A stretch of 64,000 nucleotides of DNA from Muribaculaceae bacterium (GTDB lineage: Bacteria; Bacteroidota; Bacteroidia; Bacteroidales; Muribaculaceae): assembly GCA_022510425.1 (NCBI GenBank), contig JAFLTO010000006.1, positions 102,444-166,443 of the forward strand, given 5' to 3'. The notes below the pieces were generated by a model, which was not told the origin of the DNA, made no database searches, and saw only the letters and a program-made list of their open reading frames with translations. The translations under genes were made by a program, and so were the position numbers. Shown here piece after piece: positions 53,981-62,633 of this stretch; the first letter of the stretch is position 1, and every line of letters starts with the position of its first letter.

Positions 53981-54022
53981 CTTTAAATATTTCGTACAAC
54001 TGTTAGTATATTATTATATTAT

Positions 54023-54916
54023 TCAATTCACCTTCAACCGATATTCTTTGGGAGTTACACCTGTAATTTTTTTAAATAATCTTGAAAAATGGGCCGGATA
54101 ATCAAAACCAAGGCTATAGGCAATGATACTGATATCCTGATTGGTTTCGACAAGCCTCCTCTTTGCTTCATCAATAAGTTGCAAGGAAATCAAATCTTTA
54201 GGTGACATTCCTGTTTCCTTTTTAATAAGGCTACTGAAATATCCGGTTGAAAGAGAAGCCTTAACAGCGAAATAACCAATATTAGGTATTGTAATAATAT
54301 CGTTTTCAGAGAAATGATTTTTAAGATGCTGTTGGAATTGGGATACTATATCGGAATTTACTTTATGTCGAGTTATAAATTGTCGGTCGTAGAACCGATC
54401 AAGATGTTCCAGCAATAATTGAATATGGGCAGCTAATACAGCTGCAGTATGATTGTCTATAGGTCTTTCCAGTTCCTCTCTTATAAGATTCAGATAAAAA
54501 TTAAATTTCGCTCTTTCTTTCTCCGAAAGATGAAGAGATTCCATTGTGGAATAACTGAAAAAATCAAAATCCTTTATTTTAGAAGCCAGTGGAGTGCCAT
54601 AAATAAGGTCCGGGTGAAACATGAGTCCCACTACTTTTGGACCCAATTCATCCTTTTCATCATCAAGTTCCACTAACTGTCCCGGAGCGAAACTGACTAT
54701 TGTCCCTTCTTGATAGTCATAACTTTTCCTGCCATATTTCAATGTACATTGAGTTCCTTGTTTAAGAAATAGAGCATACACTTCAAATTTCATTTCTATA
54801 TGGTTCACTATCTTTGTTGCATCCTTCAAATCAAGCACTCCTGCCAAAGGATGGTATGTTTTAAGTCCGTACAGGTCATTATATGTCTTTAAAGAATCAA
54901 GCGTTATGGTTTCCAT
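54023..54916 (-). CDS. AraC-family transcriptional regulator
   Basis: 297 residues. An N-terminal cupin-like ligand domain (about 20-160, with TIVSFAPGQLVELDD and VVGLMFHPDLIYG) is followed by a C-terminal double HTH: FAVKASLSTGYFSSLIKKET and DISIIAYSLGFDYPAHFSRL, then TPKEYRLKVN at the end. AraC proteins with cupin domains bind small ligands and activate from tandem direct repeats. Such repeats occur at 52319-52346 and 54985-55012, near the gene, and suggest that it activates both promoters. Confidence 0.88.
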   Translation of the reverse strand: METITLDSLKTYNDLYGLKTYHPLAGVLDLKDATKIVNHIEMKFEVYALFLKQGTQCTLKYGRKSYDYQEGTIVSFAPGQLVELDDEKDELGPKVVGLMFHPDLIYGTPLASKIKDFDFFSYSTMESLHLSEKERAKFNFYLNLIREELERPIDNHTAAVLAAHIQLLLEHLDRFYDRQFITRHKVNSDIVSQFQQHLKNHFSENDIITIPNIGYFAVKASLSTGYFSSLIKKETGMSPKDLISLQLIDEAKRRLVETNQDISIIAYSLGFDYPAHFSRLFKKITGVTPKEYRLKVN

Positions 54917-54984
54917 ATTTTTATAGTTGTAATTGGACTGTAAAATTAGGTTTAATTTTTATCCTTAGAAAAGAATCTTTAAAA

Positions 54985-55041
54985 TTGGTAATTAAATCCG
55001 CAAATTTGGTAAGTGACTTAATTTCAAATAATATAAATTTG
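54985..55041 (+). promoter_or_regulatory. Cyclophilin-like lipoprotein promoter with 21-bp-phased TTGGTAA repeats
   Basis: TTGGTAA at 54985-54991 and 55006-55012 (21-bp period), with TTAAATCCGCAAAT between. TTTG (55005-55008) is 25 nt from TAAATTTG (55034-55041). The 28-bp element matches the one at 52319-52346 at 24 of 28 positions. Confidence 0.75.
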
Positions 55042-55059
55042 CAAATAAATTGGTTTATA

Positions 55060-55614
55060 ATGAAAAAGATAATTTTAGCTTTAATAGTTACGTTTATGGC
55101 ATCTTGTTCTGCTAATTCTCAGGGGAAGCTCTATCTTACTGCTAACGGAGTGACCAAGACCGCAACATTGGTTCAAAATGATGCGACAGACGATTTGATA
55201 TCTCTTCTCGAAAATGGATCTGTTACTTTATCAATGACTGAGAACGGAGGCTTTGAAAAGGTTGGAAATTTACCTCAGTCTTTGACTACTTCTGACGTGA
55301 GACAGACTGCCCAATCAGGTGACATCATGCTTTATGTAGGAAATGTGCTGTGTATATTCTATGGTTCCAACACATGGGCCTATACCAAATTAGGCACTAT
55401 GGATGATATGACTTCAAATGAAATAAAAGAGTTTCTTGCAGGAAACCCGGTAGAGGTTATTTTATCGCTTGGAGATGATGCCGGTATAGAAGAAATTAAT
55501 GCTTCTGAAATCCTTTCTGAAAAAGTCTATGATCTAAATGGAAAGATAGTGAGTCAGAGACCACTCGGAAAAGGTTTATATATAATAAATGGGAGAAAGA
55601 CATTAATAAAATGA
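55060..55614 (+). CDS. Cyclophilin-like lipoprotein with sorting-type tail
   Basis: 184 residues from ATG at 55060; the frame is open further upstream to 54883, but a promoter at 55034-55041 makes that impossible. Lipobox MASC (Cys at about residue 15). The mature domain (about 25-140) with GDIMLYVGNVLCIFYGSNTW and LGTMDDM looks like a cyclophilin-like beta-barrel (PF18050-type), a fold found in small Bacteroidota proteins. The tail reads VYDLNGKIVSQRPLGKGLYI and then INGRKTLIK, like that of the DUF362 protein. It carries both a lipobox and this tail. Function unknown. Confidence 0.75.
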   Translation: MKKIILALIVTFMASCSANSQGKLYLTANGVTKTATLVQNDATDDLISLLENGSVTLSMTENGGFEKVGNLPQSLTTSDVRQTAQSGDIMLYVGNVLCIFYGSNTWAYTKLGTMDDMTSNEIKEFLAGNPVEVILSLGDDAGIEEINASEILSEKVYDLNGKIVSQRPLGKGLYIINGRKTLIK

Positions 55615-55743
55615 TTATCTCTACTCCCTCTCCAAAATCTGTTAAATTATTCTAAAATAAAGCCTTAATATTTCGAGAAAAAAGATCTCTATTTACTTTA
55701 TACCTATATTTCTGCTATAACTTTCTGACTTAAACTTTTTGAT

Positions 55744-57327
55744 ATGAAAAAAATTTATTTGCCTGCATTTCTGGGTCTTTTGGGACTTATCGGGATCCAA
55801 GATATTAGTGCCCAAGAAAATGGTGGTAGCATTATAAATAATGCACCTAACGGCACCAAACAACTTTATTCACGTGATTCTGAAGGATTTTATTATGACT
55901 GGGGCAACCGAACATATGGAGAACGAGAAGGAGGCATCAGTATAATTAGCGGAGAAGACGGGTTTATCTATATTCATAATCCTATATCCGGCTTTGCAAC
56001 CGGCTCTTTTCTTAAGGGTGTGAGAGAGGGAAATCAGATTAAGATTGAACTCCCTCAGCTTTTATATAGGGAACAAAATGTGGAAACCGGGGAAATGCTT
56101 TATTTCGAGGCAGCTATCCTTGAAAATAACAGTGCTAATGCTTCATTTTTTAATTACCGTAAAAGCAAGGATACAGAATTGATCTATACGATTGGAGAAG
56201 ATGGTACAATATCTTTTAATTTCACAACAGACGAAGATAATCAATATCCTTCAAAGATTTTTGGAATAATTACAACAACGGGTGACTTTTACGTGGGGGA
56301 TGGGTCACAAACACTCACTCCCGTGGATTATACTACAGTTACTCCTCCCGAAGATCTTGAATTGACCGATTGGGTTCTGTTTGACTCTGGAACCGGTGAT
56401 GATCATAACGTTTCAATGGGTTTTGACGGTAATGATGTATATCTGTATAATTTCGATAATATTTATGCTCGCCATTCCTGGATTAAAGGGACTATAGATG
56501 GAGACGTCGTTTCTTTCCCCACAGAGCAATTCTTAGGCGAATATAACGGATATTTTTACTGGTATCTTGCAGCCGATTTCTATGAAACTCCTGATACTTA
56601 TTACTTTGAACCTATTACATCTATTGACTTTGAATATAACAGGGAGAAAATGATGATGACCACCCCGGAACATGCTTCGATGGTTGCCAATCCCAGAAAA
56701 GAAATTATAGGACTGGATTACCCTGAATTTATGTGGTATGAAAAACCTGTTATTAAAATATTGAGCGACACCCCTTCCTCATATATGCCTCAGAATCCTC
56801 GTTTCATTGGATTTGTTGACTATTTTCAAAATTTAGGATATAATTATTGTGAATTTGGTATCTATCCTTTGAGCTTGGATTATGACATACTTGATACTAA
56901 AAATCTATATTTCCGTCTCTACCTTAACGGGGTCGCCGAGGAAGTGTTCGAATCTGAAGGTAATTTTGATTTCCCCTTCAATTATTTTGGTGACGATCCA
57001 GGCACTATGGTTGTACAAAGTTTCGGTGGTAACGTAGGTCTTTTCCTAATGATGGACGGTTTGGAAACCATAGGTATACAACTGGTTAATATTGGCCCGG
57101 ATAAAGAAATTTATGCCACAGATATAGTGACATATAACATAGACACCGGTGAAGTTACTGAAGGGGAAACTGAAAGTGTAGAAGCCTTATATTCCGGTGA
57201 TGTGGTAAGCACAGAATATTATGACCTTTCAGGAAATAAATTGCTGAGAATTAAATCCGGAATTGTCCTACAACGTCAACGTTACAGCGACGGTTCTATA
57301 AAGACCAGAAAGCTTATATTTAAGTAA
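55744..57327 (+). CDS. Hypothetical exported protein
   Basis: 527 residues with a signal peptide (ending DISAQ). It is rich in Asp, Tyr, Phe and Gly, with two similar beta-rich halves at about 25-205 and 210-400 (for instance FIYIHNPISGFATGSFLKG and VYLYNFDNIYARHSWIKG). The C-terminus (ALYSGDVVSTEYYDLSGNKL) ends in a Lys/Arg-rich sorting-like tail. I do not recognise a domain. It is predicted to be secreted or surface-exposed. It is 129 bp after the cyclophilin-like gene and 19 bp before the CMD-cupin gene. Confidence 0.7.
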   Translation: MKKIYLPAFLGLLGLIGIQDISAQENGGSIINNAPNGTKQLYSRDSEGFYYDWGNRTYGEREGGISIISGEDGFIYIHNPISGFATGSFLKGVREGNQIKIELPQLLYREQNVETGEMLYFEAAILENNSANASFFNYRKSKDTELIYTIGEDGTISFNFTTDEDNQYPSKIFGIITTTGDFYVGDGSQTLTPVDYTTVTPPEDLELTDWVLFDSGTGDDHNVSMGFDGNDVYLYNFDNIYARHSWIKGTIDGDVVSFPTEQFLGEYNGYFYWYLAADFYETPDTYYFEPITSIDFEYNREKMMMTTPEHASMVANPRKEIIGLDYPEFMWYEKPVIKILSDTPSSYMPQNPRFIGFVDYFQNLGYNYCEFGIYPLSLDYDILDTKNLYFRLYLNGVAEEVFESEGNFDFPFNYFGDDPGTMVVQSFGGNVGLFLMMDGLETIGIQLVNIGPDKEIYATDIVTYNIDTGEVTEGETESVEALYSGDVVSTEYYDLSGNKLLRIKSGIVLQRQRYSDGSIKTRKLIFK

Positions 57328-57346
57328 GAAAAAATAATTTTACTTT

Positions 57347-58165
57347 ATGAAAAAGACTTTTATTTTTATATTGTTTTTTTTAGCTCTATCTTCTAATATT
57401 ATGGCACAGCAAAAAATAGTTCAGACAGCCGGCAGAGATCAATTAGGTGACTTTGCCCCGGAATTTGCTCATCTGAATGATGATATACTTTTTGGAGAAG
57501 TCTGGAGCAGGAATGATCTCCTTTCTTTAAGAGACAGAAGTATCGTCACCATTACATCTCTCATTTCACAAGGAATAACAGACAGCTCTCTTACCTATCA
57601 TCTTCAGACAGCTAAAAAGAATGGTATCACAAGAACCGAAATATCAGAAATTATAACGCATATTGCTTTCTATGCCGGTTGGCCTAAAGCTTGGGCTGCT
57701 TTCCGTTTGGCAAAAGAAGTATGGAATGAGGATATAGCTGAGAATAATGCAAAAGCTGAACATCAGAAGAAAATGATTTTCCCAATTGGTGATCCTAATC
57801 CATTCTCTCAATATTTTACGGGCAACTCATACCTTGCACCACTCTCCAATGAACAGATTACCTTCTTTAATGTAACTTTTGAACCGTCGGTTCGCAATAA
57901 CTGGCACGTCCACCAAGCAGAAAAGGGAGGAGGACAAGTGCTTGTAGGAGTTGCAGGACGCGGTTGGTATCAGGAAGAAGGGAAAGAGGCAGTGGAGATA
58001 CTTCCGGGCACAGTCATTCATATTCCTGCAAATGTAAAACATTGGCATGGAGCACAGAAAGACAACTGGTTCTCTCACCTCGCCTTTGAAATAGAAGGAG
58101 AAAATTCTTCAAATGTATGGCTTGAACCAGTAGATGATGAGTATTATCTTCAACTCGGTAATTAA
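57347..58165 (+). CDS. Exported carboxymuconolactone decarboxylase-cupin fusion
   Basis: 272 residues with a signal peptide (ending IMAQQ). The N-terminal half (about 30-135) is a CMD domain: LSLRDRSIVTITSLISQG, then TEISEIITHIAFYAGWPKAW; no CxxC is present, unlike AhpD-type CMD. The C-terminal half (about 165-265) is a cupin with WHVHQAEKGGGQVLVG and IPANVKHWHGA, whose His residues fit the metal motif. A decarboxylase or peroxide-related role is possible. The signal peptide is unusual for a CMD. It follows the 527-residue protein by 19 bp. Confidence 0.82.
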   Translation: MKKTFIFILFFLALSSNIMAQQKIVQTAGRDQLGDFAPEFAHLNDDILFGEVWSRNDLLSLRDRSIVTITSLISQGITDSSLTYHLQTAKKNGITRTEISEIITHIAFYAGWPKAWAAFRLAKEVWNEDIAENNAKAEHQKKMIFPIGDPNPFSQYFTGNSYLAPLSNEQITFFNVTFEPSVRNNWHVHQAEKGGGQVLVGVAGRGWYQEEGKEAVEILPGTVIHIPANVKHWHGAQKDNWFSHLAFEIEGENSSNVWLEPVDDEYYLQLGN

Positions 58166-58224
58166 TTCCATATAATCTTATTCATTCCCACCACATTCTA
58201 ATAGGAAACACCGGTGATTGATAT

Positions 58225-58259
58225 GAACCCCGAAAGTTTTTGTCTGACTTTCGGGGTTC
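58225..58259. other. 13-bp inverted repeat between convergent genes
   Basis: Perfect arms GAACCCCGAAAGT (58225-58237) and ACTTTCGGGGTTC (58247-58259) with a 9-nt loop. No T run follows on either strand, so a terminator role is likely but not certain. Confidence 0.5.
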
Positions 58260-58395
58260 CAATTATGGTATAGGTCAAGAATTTTAGGAGCGAGTTCCAA
58301 TACCTGATGATGGGCTAACCAAAGGTGGTATGAACCCGTATTTACTATCAATAATCATTCCCTTGTGATTTCTATTCTTAAAGAATATCCATGAT

Positions 58396-60090
58396 TCAAC
58401 ATCCCGGAAGTATAAAGTTAGCGACAGGATTACCTGGTTTTGCTTTTCCCATTAATTCTTTACTGAATGTGAAGGATGCTGCGTCAGGGTCGGTCATTAC
58501 ACATAATAGAGCAGCCCCATCATATTCCATTAACCGTTTTATTGCCTCCTCAAGTATATCGGGAGAAGAAACTGTTTCTGCCTTGATACCTATTGCATTG
58601 GCAACCTTACCCAAATCAGGATTCTCCAGTTCTGTTTCATAAGGTTTATAACCGGATGCCTCCATCTCCCATTTAACATATCCTAACGCTCGATTATCAG
58701 CCACGATAATTTTAACAGGAATATTATATTGAACCACCGTCAATAATTCCCCCATCAGCATCTCGATTCCTCCATCACCACACAGCGCCACCACTTCCTT
58801 GTCAGGACATGTCAACTTTGCCCCAATAGCCATGGGAAGAGCATTTGCCATAGAACCATGCATGAAAGAGCCTATCATTCTCCTGGATTTTTTGGGTGTA
58901 AGATAATGGCTTGTCCATACATTGTTCATGCCTGTATCAACACAAACTATTCCATCATCAGGAAGATATTCATCTAATAATGAAACCATAAATTCAGGTC
59001 GGATACAACCTTCTTTACCTGGATTGAGAACCGGAAGTTTTAGCCTTTCCTGTATTGTTCTATAGTTGGAAAGAGCGGACTGCAAGAAAGCATCTTCAGT
59101 TTTTTCTTTTAACAGGGGTAATAATTTTTCCAGGAAAATTCCGACATCACTGCATAAACCCATTTCCAAATTAGCCTTCTTGCCCAGCCTTTCAGCCCTT
59201 ATATCAACTTGGATATTGCATCTTTCCGGTTTGAAAAAACCGGGGAAGGGGAAATTGGTTCCTAAAATAAGATTGACATCCGCATTCTTCACTGCTTCAT
59301 CAGCCGACCACATTCCTAAATAAGCCAAATGTCCTACATAATTAGGCATATCTCTCGACATCTCCATCTGAGCCTTGTAGGATGTAATCACCGGAGCTTT
59401 AAGCTTATCCGACAGTTCTCTCACTAACTCTACAGCTTTTCTTGAACCGTAACCAGCAAATATAGATACTGTTTTTGCATTATTAAGTATTTCAGCTGCT
59501 CTTGTCACATCTTCCAACGAGGCTTCAGGTTTAAAATCCGTATAGAAAGGTAAATATGTTGAAGTATAAGATGATATCTCCTCTGTAATAATGTCTTGAG
59601 GCAAACCTATAACACCTACTCCTCCTTTGGAAATAGCATTCTGCATGGCTAAATGCAACATTCCCGGCACCTGATCCGGCCTTTCTGCAATTTGATTATA
59701 AACGCTACAATTTGAAAAAAGCAAAATTGGATTGGTTTCCTGAAAATAGCCGGTACCATACATGGCAGCAGCACATGTAGATGCGATTGCCAAAACAGGA
59801 GTATCGGATCGTTGAGCGTCGTATAGACCATTTATAAGATGAATATGACCGGGCCCACTGCTTCCGGCCACTGCGGCCAGTTCCCCGGTTAATTGAGATT
59901 CAGCGCTCGCTGCAAACGCACCCGATTCTTCATGGCGCATGTGAATAAACTTGATTCTACCATCTTTTGCAATTGCATCGGTAATAGCATTAAGACTATC
60001 TCCCGTGATGGCATATATCCTTTTTATACCAGCTTCCGCCAATTGGTTTATAATCTGATTGGCGACTGTTGTTTTTGAATTATTTTCCAT
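58396..60090 (-). CDS. poxB: Pyruvate oxidase-like ThDP enzyme (PoxB type)
   Basis: 564 residues from ATG at 60090 (MENNSKTT); the frame is open further upstream. ThDP fold: the N-terminal catalytic Glu lies in MRHEESGAFAA (about 51-61), a central FAD/regulatory domain, and the C-terminal ThDP/Mg motif CGDGGIEMLMGEL with VADNRALG. The arrangement and the SSGPGHIHLINGLYDA segment are those of pyruvate oxidase/quinone pyruvate dehydrogenase. It would turn pyruvate to acetate and CO2 with electrons to quinone or O2. The lipid-binding C-terminal tail of E. coli PoxB is not obvious. Confidence 0.85.
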   Translation of the reverse strand: MENNSKTTVANQIINQLAEAGIKRIYAITGDSLNAITDAIAKDGRIKFIHMRHEESGAFAASAESQLTGELAAVAGSSGPGHIHLINGLYDAQRSDTPVLAIASTCAAAMYGTGYFQETNPILLFSNCSVYNQIAERPDQVPGMLHLAMQNAISKGGVGVIGLPQDIITEEISSYTSTYLPFYTDFKPEASLEDVTRAAEILNNAKTVSIFAGYGSRKAVELVRELSDKLKAPVITSYKAQMEMSRDMPNYVGHLAYLGMWSADEAVKNADVNLILGTNFPFPGFFKPERCNIQVDIRAERLGKKANLEMGLCSDVGIFLEKLLPLLKEKTEDAFLQSALSNYRTIQERLKLPVLNPGKEGCIRPEFMVSLLDEYLPDDGIVCVDTGMNNVWTSHYLTPKKSRRMIGSFMHGSMANALPMAIGAKLTCPDKEVVALCGDGGIEMLMGELLTVVQYNIPVKIIVADNRALGYVKWEMEASGYKPYETELENPDLGKVANAIGIKAETVSSPDILEEAIKRLMEYDGAALLCVMTDPDAASFTFSKELMGKAKPGNPVANFILPGC

Positions 60091-60217
60091 GATTTTCAAC
60101 CGGTTTTTCTTAATAACAACATATTCTGGTATAAGGTTTTTTTGCTTTAATCTTATGGTGCGACAACGCAGACACCTCCCAACCAGGCCCACCAAGACTT
60201 TTAAATTGCTTTTGTCA

Positions 60218-60370
60218 TTAACCAGTTTTTACTCCGATCTTTTCAATCAGATCAATTTGCTCCTCCTGCCAGTACATATCATCTTCTTCATCCTTGAGAT
60301 ACGCCTTGAAAATATCGAAAGTGGTATAATCTTCTTTGATGGTTTCTATGCATTTACACAAGAACTCAAC
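60218..60370 (-). pseudogene. Bacterioferritin C-terminal fragment (truncated, frameshifted)
   Basis: The minus frame directly after the DUF1349 stop reads CIETIKEDYTTFDIFKAYL, then KDEEDDMYWQEEQIDLIEK, then IGVKTG and a TAA at 60220-60218. The block DEE-x-x-x-x-W-x-E-x-Q-I-D-L-I-E-K-I-G is the last helix of bacterioferritin. One extra base in the T run at 60226-60230 would restore KNWLMTKAI and a stop at 60203. There is no start codon and the first two thirds are missing, so it is a pseudogene. Confidence 0.6.
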
Positions 60371-61021
60371 TTATTGATTTTTCTCAAGCCAATCTGTTCT
60401 GACCTTATCAGGAAGATGACTTACTTTAAAATCTGAGAAAGTTACCTTGAAGCCGTCGCCATCAGGACAAGCAGCGAACATACCGATTTTAACGGGTCTA
60501 TTTTGTTCCATCCAGGCATTCCTCATCATTTTATATTCCTTATCATCGAAGGAATAGAAAATCTCTACGGCATCGAGCCTTCTAACCGCTTTAATCCAAA
60601 GTTCCTTCACCGGTTGGTCTAATGCCATCACACTCCAATCTGAAGTATGATGAGTGACAACAGTACTAAGGTTATATTTGCCGTCTACAAACTCGATACC
60701 GGTCTTGATATAGTTTTCATGGTCAATCCTCATCATCATTCCGGCTTGGTCGAACCTAACTTTGTAATCTCCTATAATCTTGACTTTGGCTTCAAATTCA
60801 CCTCCATATTCAGCGTAATAAAAAGGGGCATCATCAACCGTGAATCCATAATGGGAGATTCTCCAGTAATCGCTCTTAGGAGTCACATCCATAGTCAGGG
60901 TTCCATTCTCGATCTTCCAATTCTCCGGTTCATTAAACCAATTCATCTTCTCCAAAGTCTGGGCATTCGCCAAATTTGAGAAGGCAATAAAGGTTAAAGC
61001 AACACTTAAAATCTTCTTCAT
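60371..61021 (-). CDS. DUF1349 exported protein
   Basis: 216 residues with a signal peptide (ending NLANA). The DUF1349 domain has NWFNEPENWKIENGTL, AGMMMRIDHENYIKTGIEF and YSFDDKEYKMMRNAWM, typical of a concanavalin-like jelly roll that may bind sugars. The gene is divergent from the amidohydrolase (117 bp) and is followed immediately by a bacterioferritin fragment. The family has no established biochemical function. Confidence 0.85.
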   Translation of the reverse strand: MKKILSVALTFIAFSNLANAQTLEKMNWFNEPENWKIENGTLTMDVTPKSDYWRISHYGFTVDDAPFYYAEYGGEFEAKVKIIGDYKVRFDQAGMMMRIDHENYIKTGIEFVDGKYNLSTVVTHHTSDWSVMALDQPVKELWIKAVRRLDAVEIFYSFDDKEYKMMRNAWMEQNRPVKIGMFAACPDGDGFKVTFSDFKVSHLPDKVRTDWLEKNQ

Positions 61022-61137
61022 ATTATTTGATCTTTCTGCAAAAATAACTTTAATTTCAAAAATTAAAAATTTAAAACATTTACATTTTACAGATTGTTTA
61101 ATTTACATAAATGTATCTAATTTAAATTCACCTTATT

Positions 61138-62142
61138 ATGAAAATTATCGGACTTGAAGAACATATTGTGAGTCGTAATATCGAAAGTGCAAATAATGAA
61201 ACAATAAATTCCGTTTTCCCCTATTATAAGGACTTCCTGAATCCTGCGGCTGCTGCAGCCTATGGCCTTTCGTTTAAAGATTTATTTGAACTTGGCGAAA
61301 GAAGAATCAAGGATTTAGATGAAGCCGGGATAGATATGGAAATCATCTCTTATACCAATGTCACACAATGGCTGACAGGAGAGGATGCACTCAAACTATC
61401 AAAAGAAGCAAATGATTATATCGCATCAAATGTCAAGGCGTTTCCTGAAAGATTCAGAGGTTTTGCAACTCTGCCATGGTATGATCCGAAAGTTGCAGCA
61501 GACGAACTTAAACGCACTATTGAGGAACTTGGATTTGTTGGAACGTTGCTTTCCGGTCGTCCGCAGACAGGAAATATTTATATAGATGATAAAATCTATT
61601 ATCCTATTTGGGAAGTGTTGACCAAATATGACTTGCCTATCTATATACATCCACATTTTACCTCTGCTGATGCCTGTAAAGCTTACTATTCCAATCTCAG
61701 TCCCGATATAAATGCCATTTTCAGCACTATGGGTTACGGGTGGCATTTTGAAGCAGGCATTCAGGTAATCCGTATGATCCTTGCCGGTGTATTTGAAAAG
61801 TTCCCGACATTGAAAGTAATATCCGGTCACTGGGGTGAAATGGTTCCATTCTATCTCCCACGACTCGATATGATGTTTCCTCCTGAACTGACCGGATTGC
61901 CGGAAACATTTTCATTTTATTATAAACGGAATGTTTGGGTTACTCCCGGTGGAATATATGATTATGATGACATGGAATATTGTATAAGAAAAATGGGAAT
62001 AGACCATCTTCTTTTTGCAACCGATTTCCCCTATGTCCCTCTTAAAGGTGCAAGACCTTTTGTTGAGAACGCTCCTCTTTCAGAAGAGGATAAGGAGAAA
62101 TTCGCTCATCTTAATGCTGAGAAATTAATACATTTGTCATAA
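61138..62142 (+). CDS. Amidohydrolase, dihydroxybenzoate/resorcylate decarboxylase-like
   Basis: 334 residues with the TIM-barrel amidohydrolase-2 fold. The N-terminal metal motif is L6-E7-E8-H9 instead of HxH, as in the 2,3-dihydroxybenzoate and gamma-resorcylate decarboxylases (LEEH). IYIHPHF (about 175-181) and ISGHWGE give further His ligands, and the ATDFPY segment has the Asp. These enzymes remove CO2 from phenolic acids with Zn or Mn. The true substrate is not known. The nearby CMD-cupin protein, DUF1349 protein and MarR gene fit metabolism or defence against aromatics. Confidence 0.78.
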   Translation: MKIIGLEEHIVSRNIESANNETINSVFPYYKDFLNPAAAAAYGLSFKDLFELGERRIKDLDEAGIDMEIISYTNVTQWLTGEDALKLSKEANDYIASNVKAFPERFRGFATLPWYDPKVAADELKRTIEELGFVGTLLSGRPQTGNIYIDDKIYYPIWEVLTKYDLPIYIHPHFTSADACKAYYSNLSPDINAIFSTMGYGWHFEAGIQVIRMILAGVFEKFPTLKVISGHWGEMVPFYLPRLDMMFPPELTGLPETFSFYYKRNVWVTPGGIYDYDDMEYCIRKMGIDHLLFATDFPYVPLKGARPFVENAPLSEEDKEKFAHLNAEKLIHLS

Positions 62143-62189
62143 CAAATAGTATGATATAATACTTTAGATTTTATTTAAAATAACAACTT

Positions 62190-62633
62190 TTACTGGTTTA
62201 ATATTTTAATCTTAGGGTTAACAGATTTAAGATTATTTATAAATTCATTTTGGTCTTTTGGAGCTATCTCCAAGGGCATTGTACTTTTTAACACATTACG
62301 TTCTGTAAATTTTATGGAAAGCCTATTGAATGACAAAGCAGCTCCTGCAAGCACACTCTTTACAGGCTTTATCGATTCAATCTTATCTATAGGCAACCAT
62401 TCCCATTTATAGGCTAAGTTTCTTACCCCTAATTCTTTTCCTCTGATAGCATATTTAACTGTGGTAATAATCCATATCAAGAACAAAAAAATTAAGAGAA
62501 ACACGCAGATTACCACTATTCCCGGCCAAGTCCAGCCATCTTCAGAAATAGAGCATACCATAAGGAGTGTGAATGTTAAAACAAAGATTAAAGTCCAAAA
62601 CCATCCATCTATTTTAGCTTTGTAGTATATCAT
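62190..62633 (-). CDS. PH-domain membrane protein (bPH type)
   Basis: 147 residues with two membrane helices (WFWTLIFVLTFTLLMVC and GIVVICVFLLIFLFLIWII) and a bacterial PH-like domain of about 80 residues, including LGVRNLAYKWEWLPIDKIES and SFNRLSIKFTE. Its ATG overlaps the stop codon (TGA) of the broken small gene at 62630-62839, so the two were probably co-translated. The domain type is known as bPH; the function is unknown. Confidence 0.8.
   Translation of the reverse strand: MIYYKAKIDGWFWTLIFVLTFTLLMVCSISEDGWTWPGIVVICVFLLIFLFLIWIITTVKYAIRGKELGVRNLAYKWEWLPIDKIESIKPVKSVLAGAALSFNRLSIKFTERNVLKSTMPLEIAPKDQNEFINNLKSVNPKIKILNQ

Noticed and set aside
58225..58259. 13-bp hairpin called as a terminator
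   Set aside because: The stem is perfect, but no T run follows on either strand, so I list it only as an inverted repeat.
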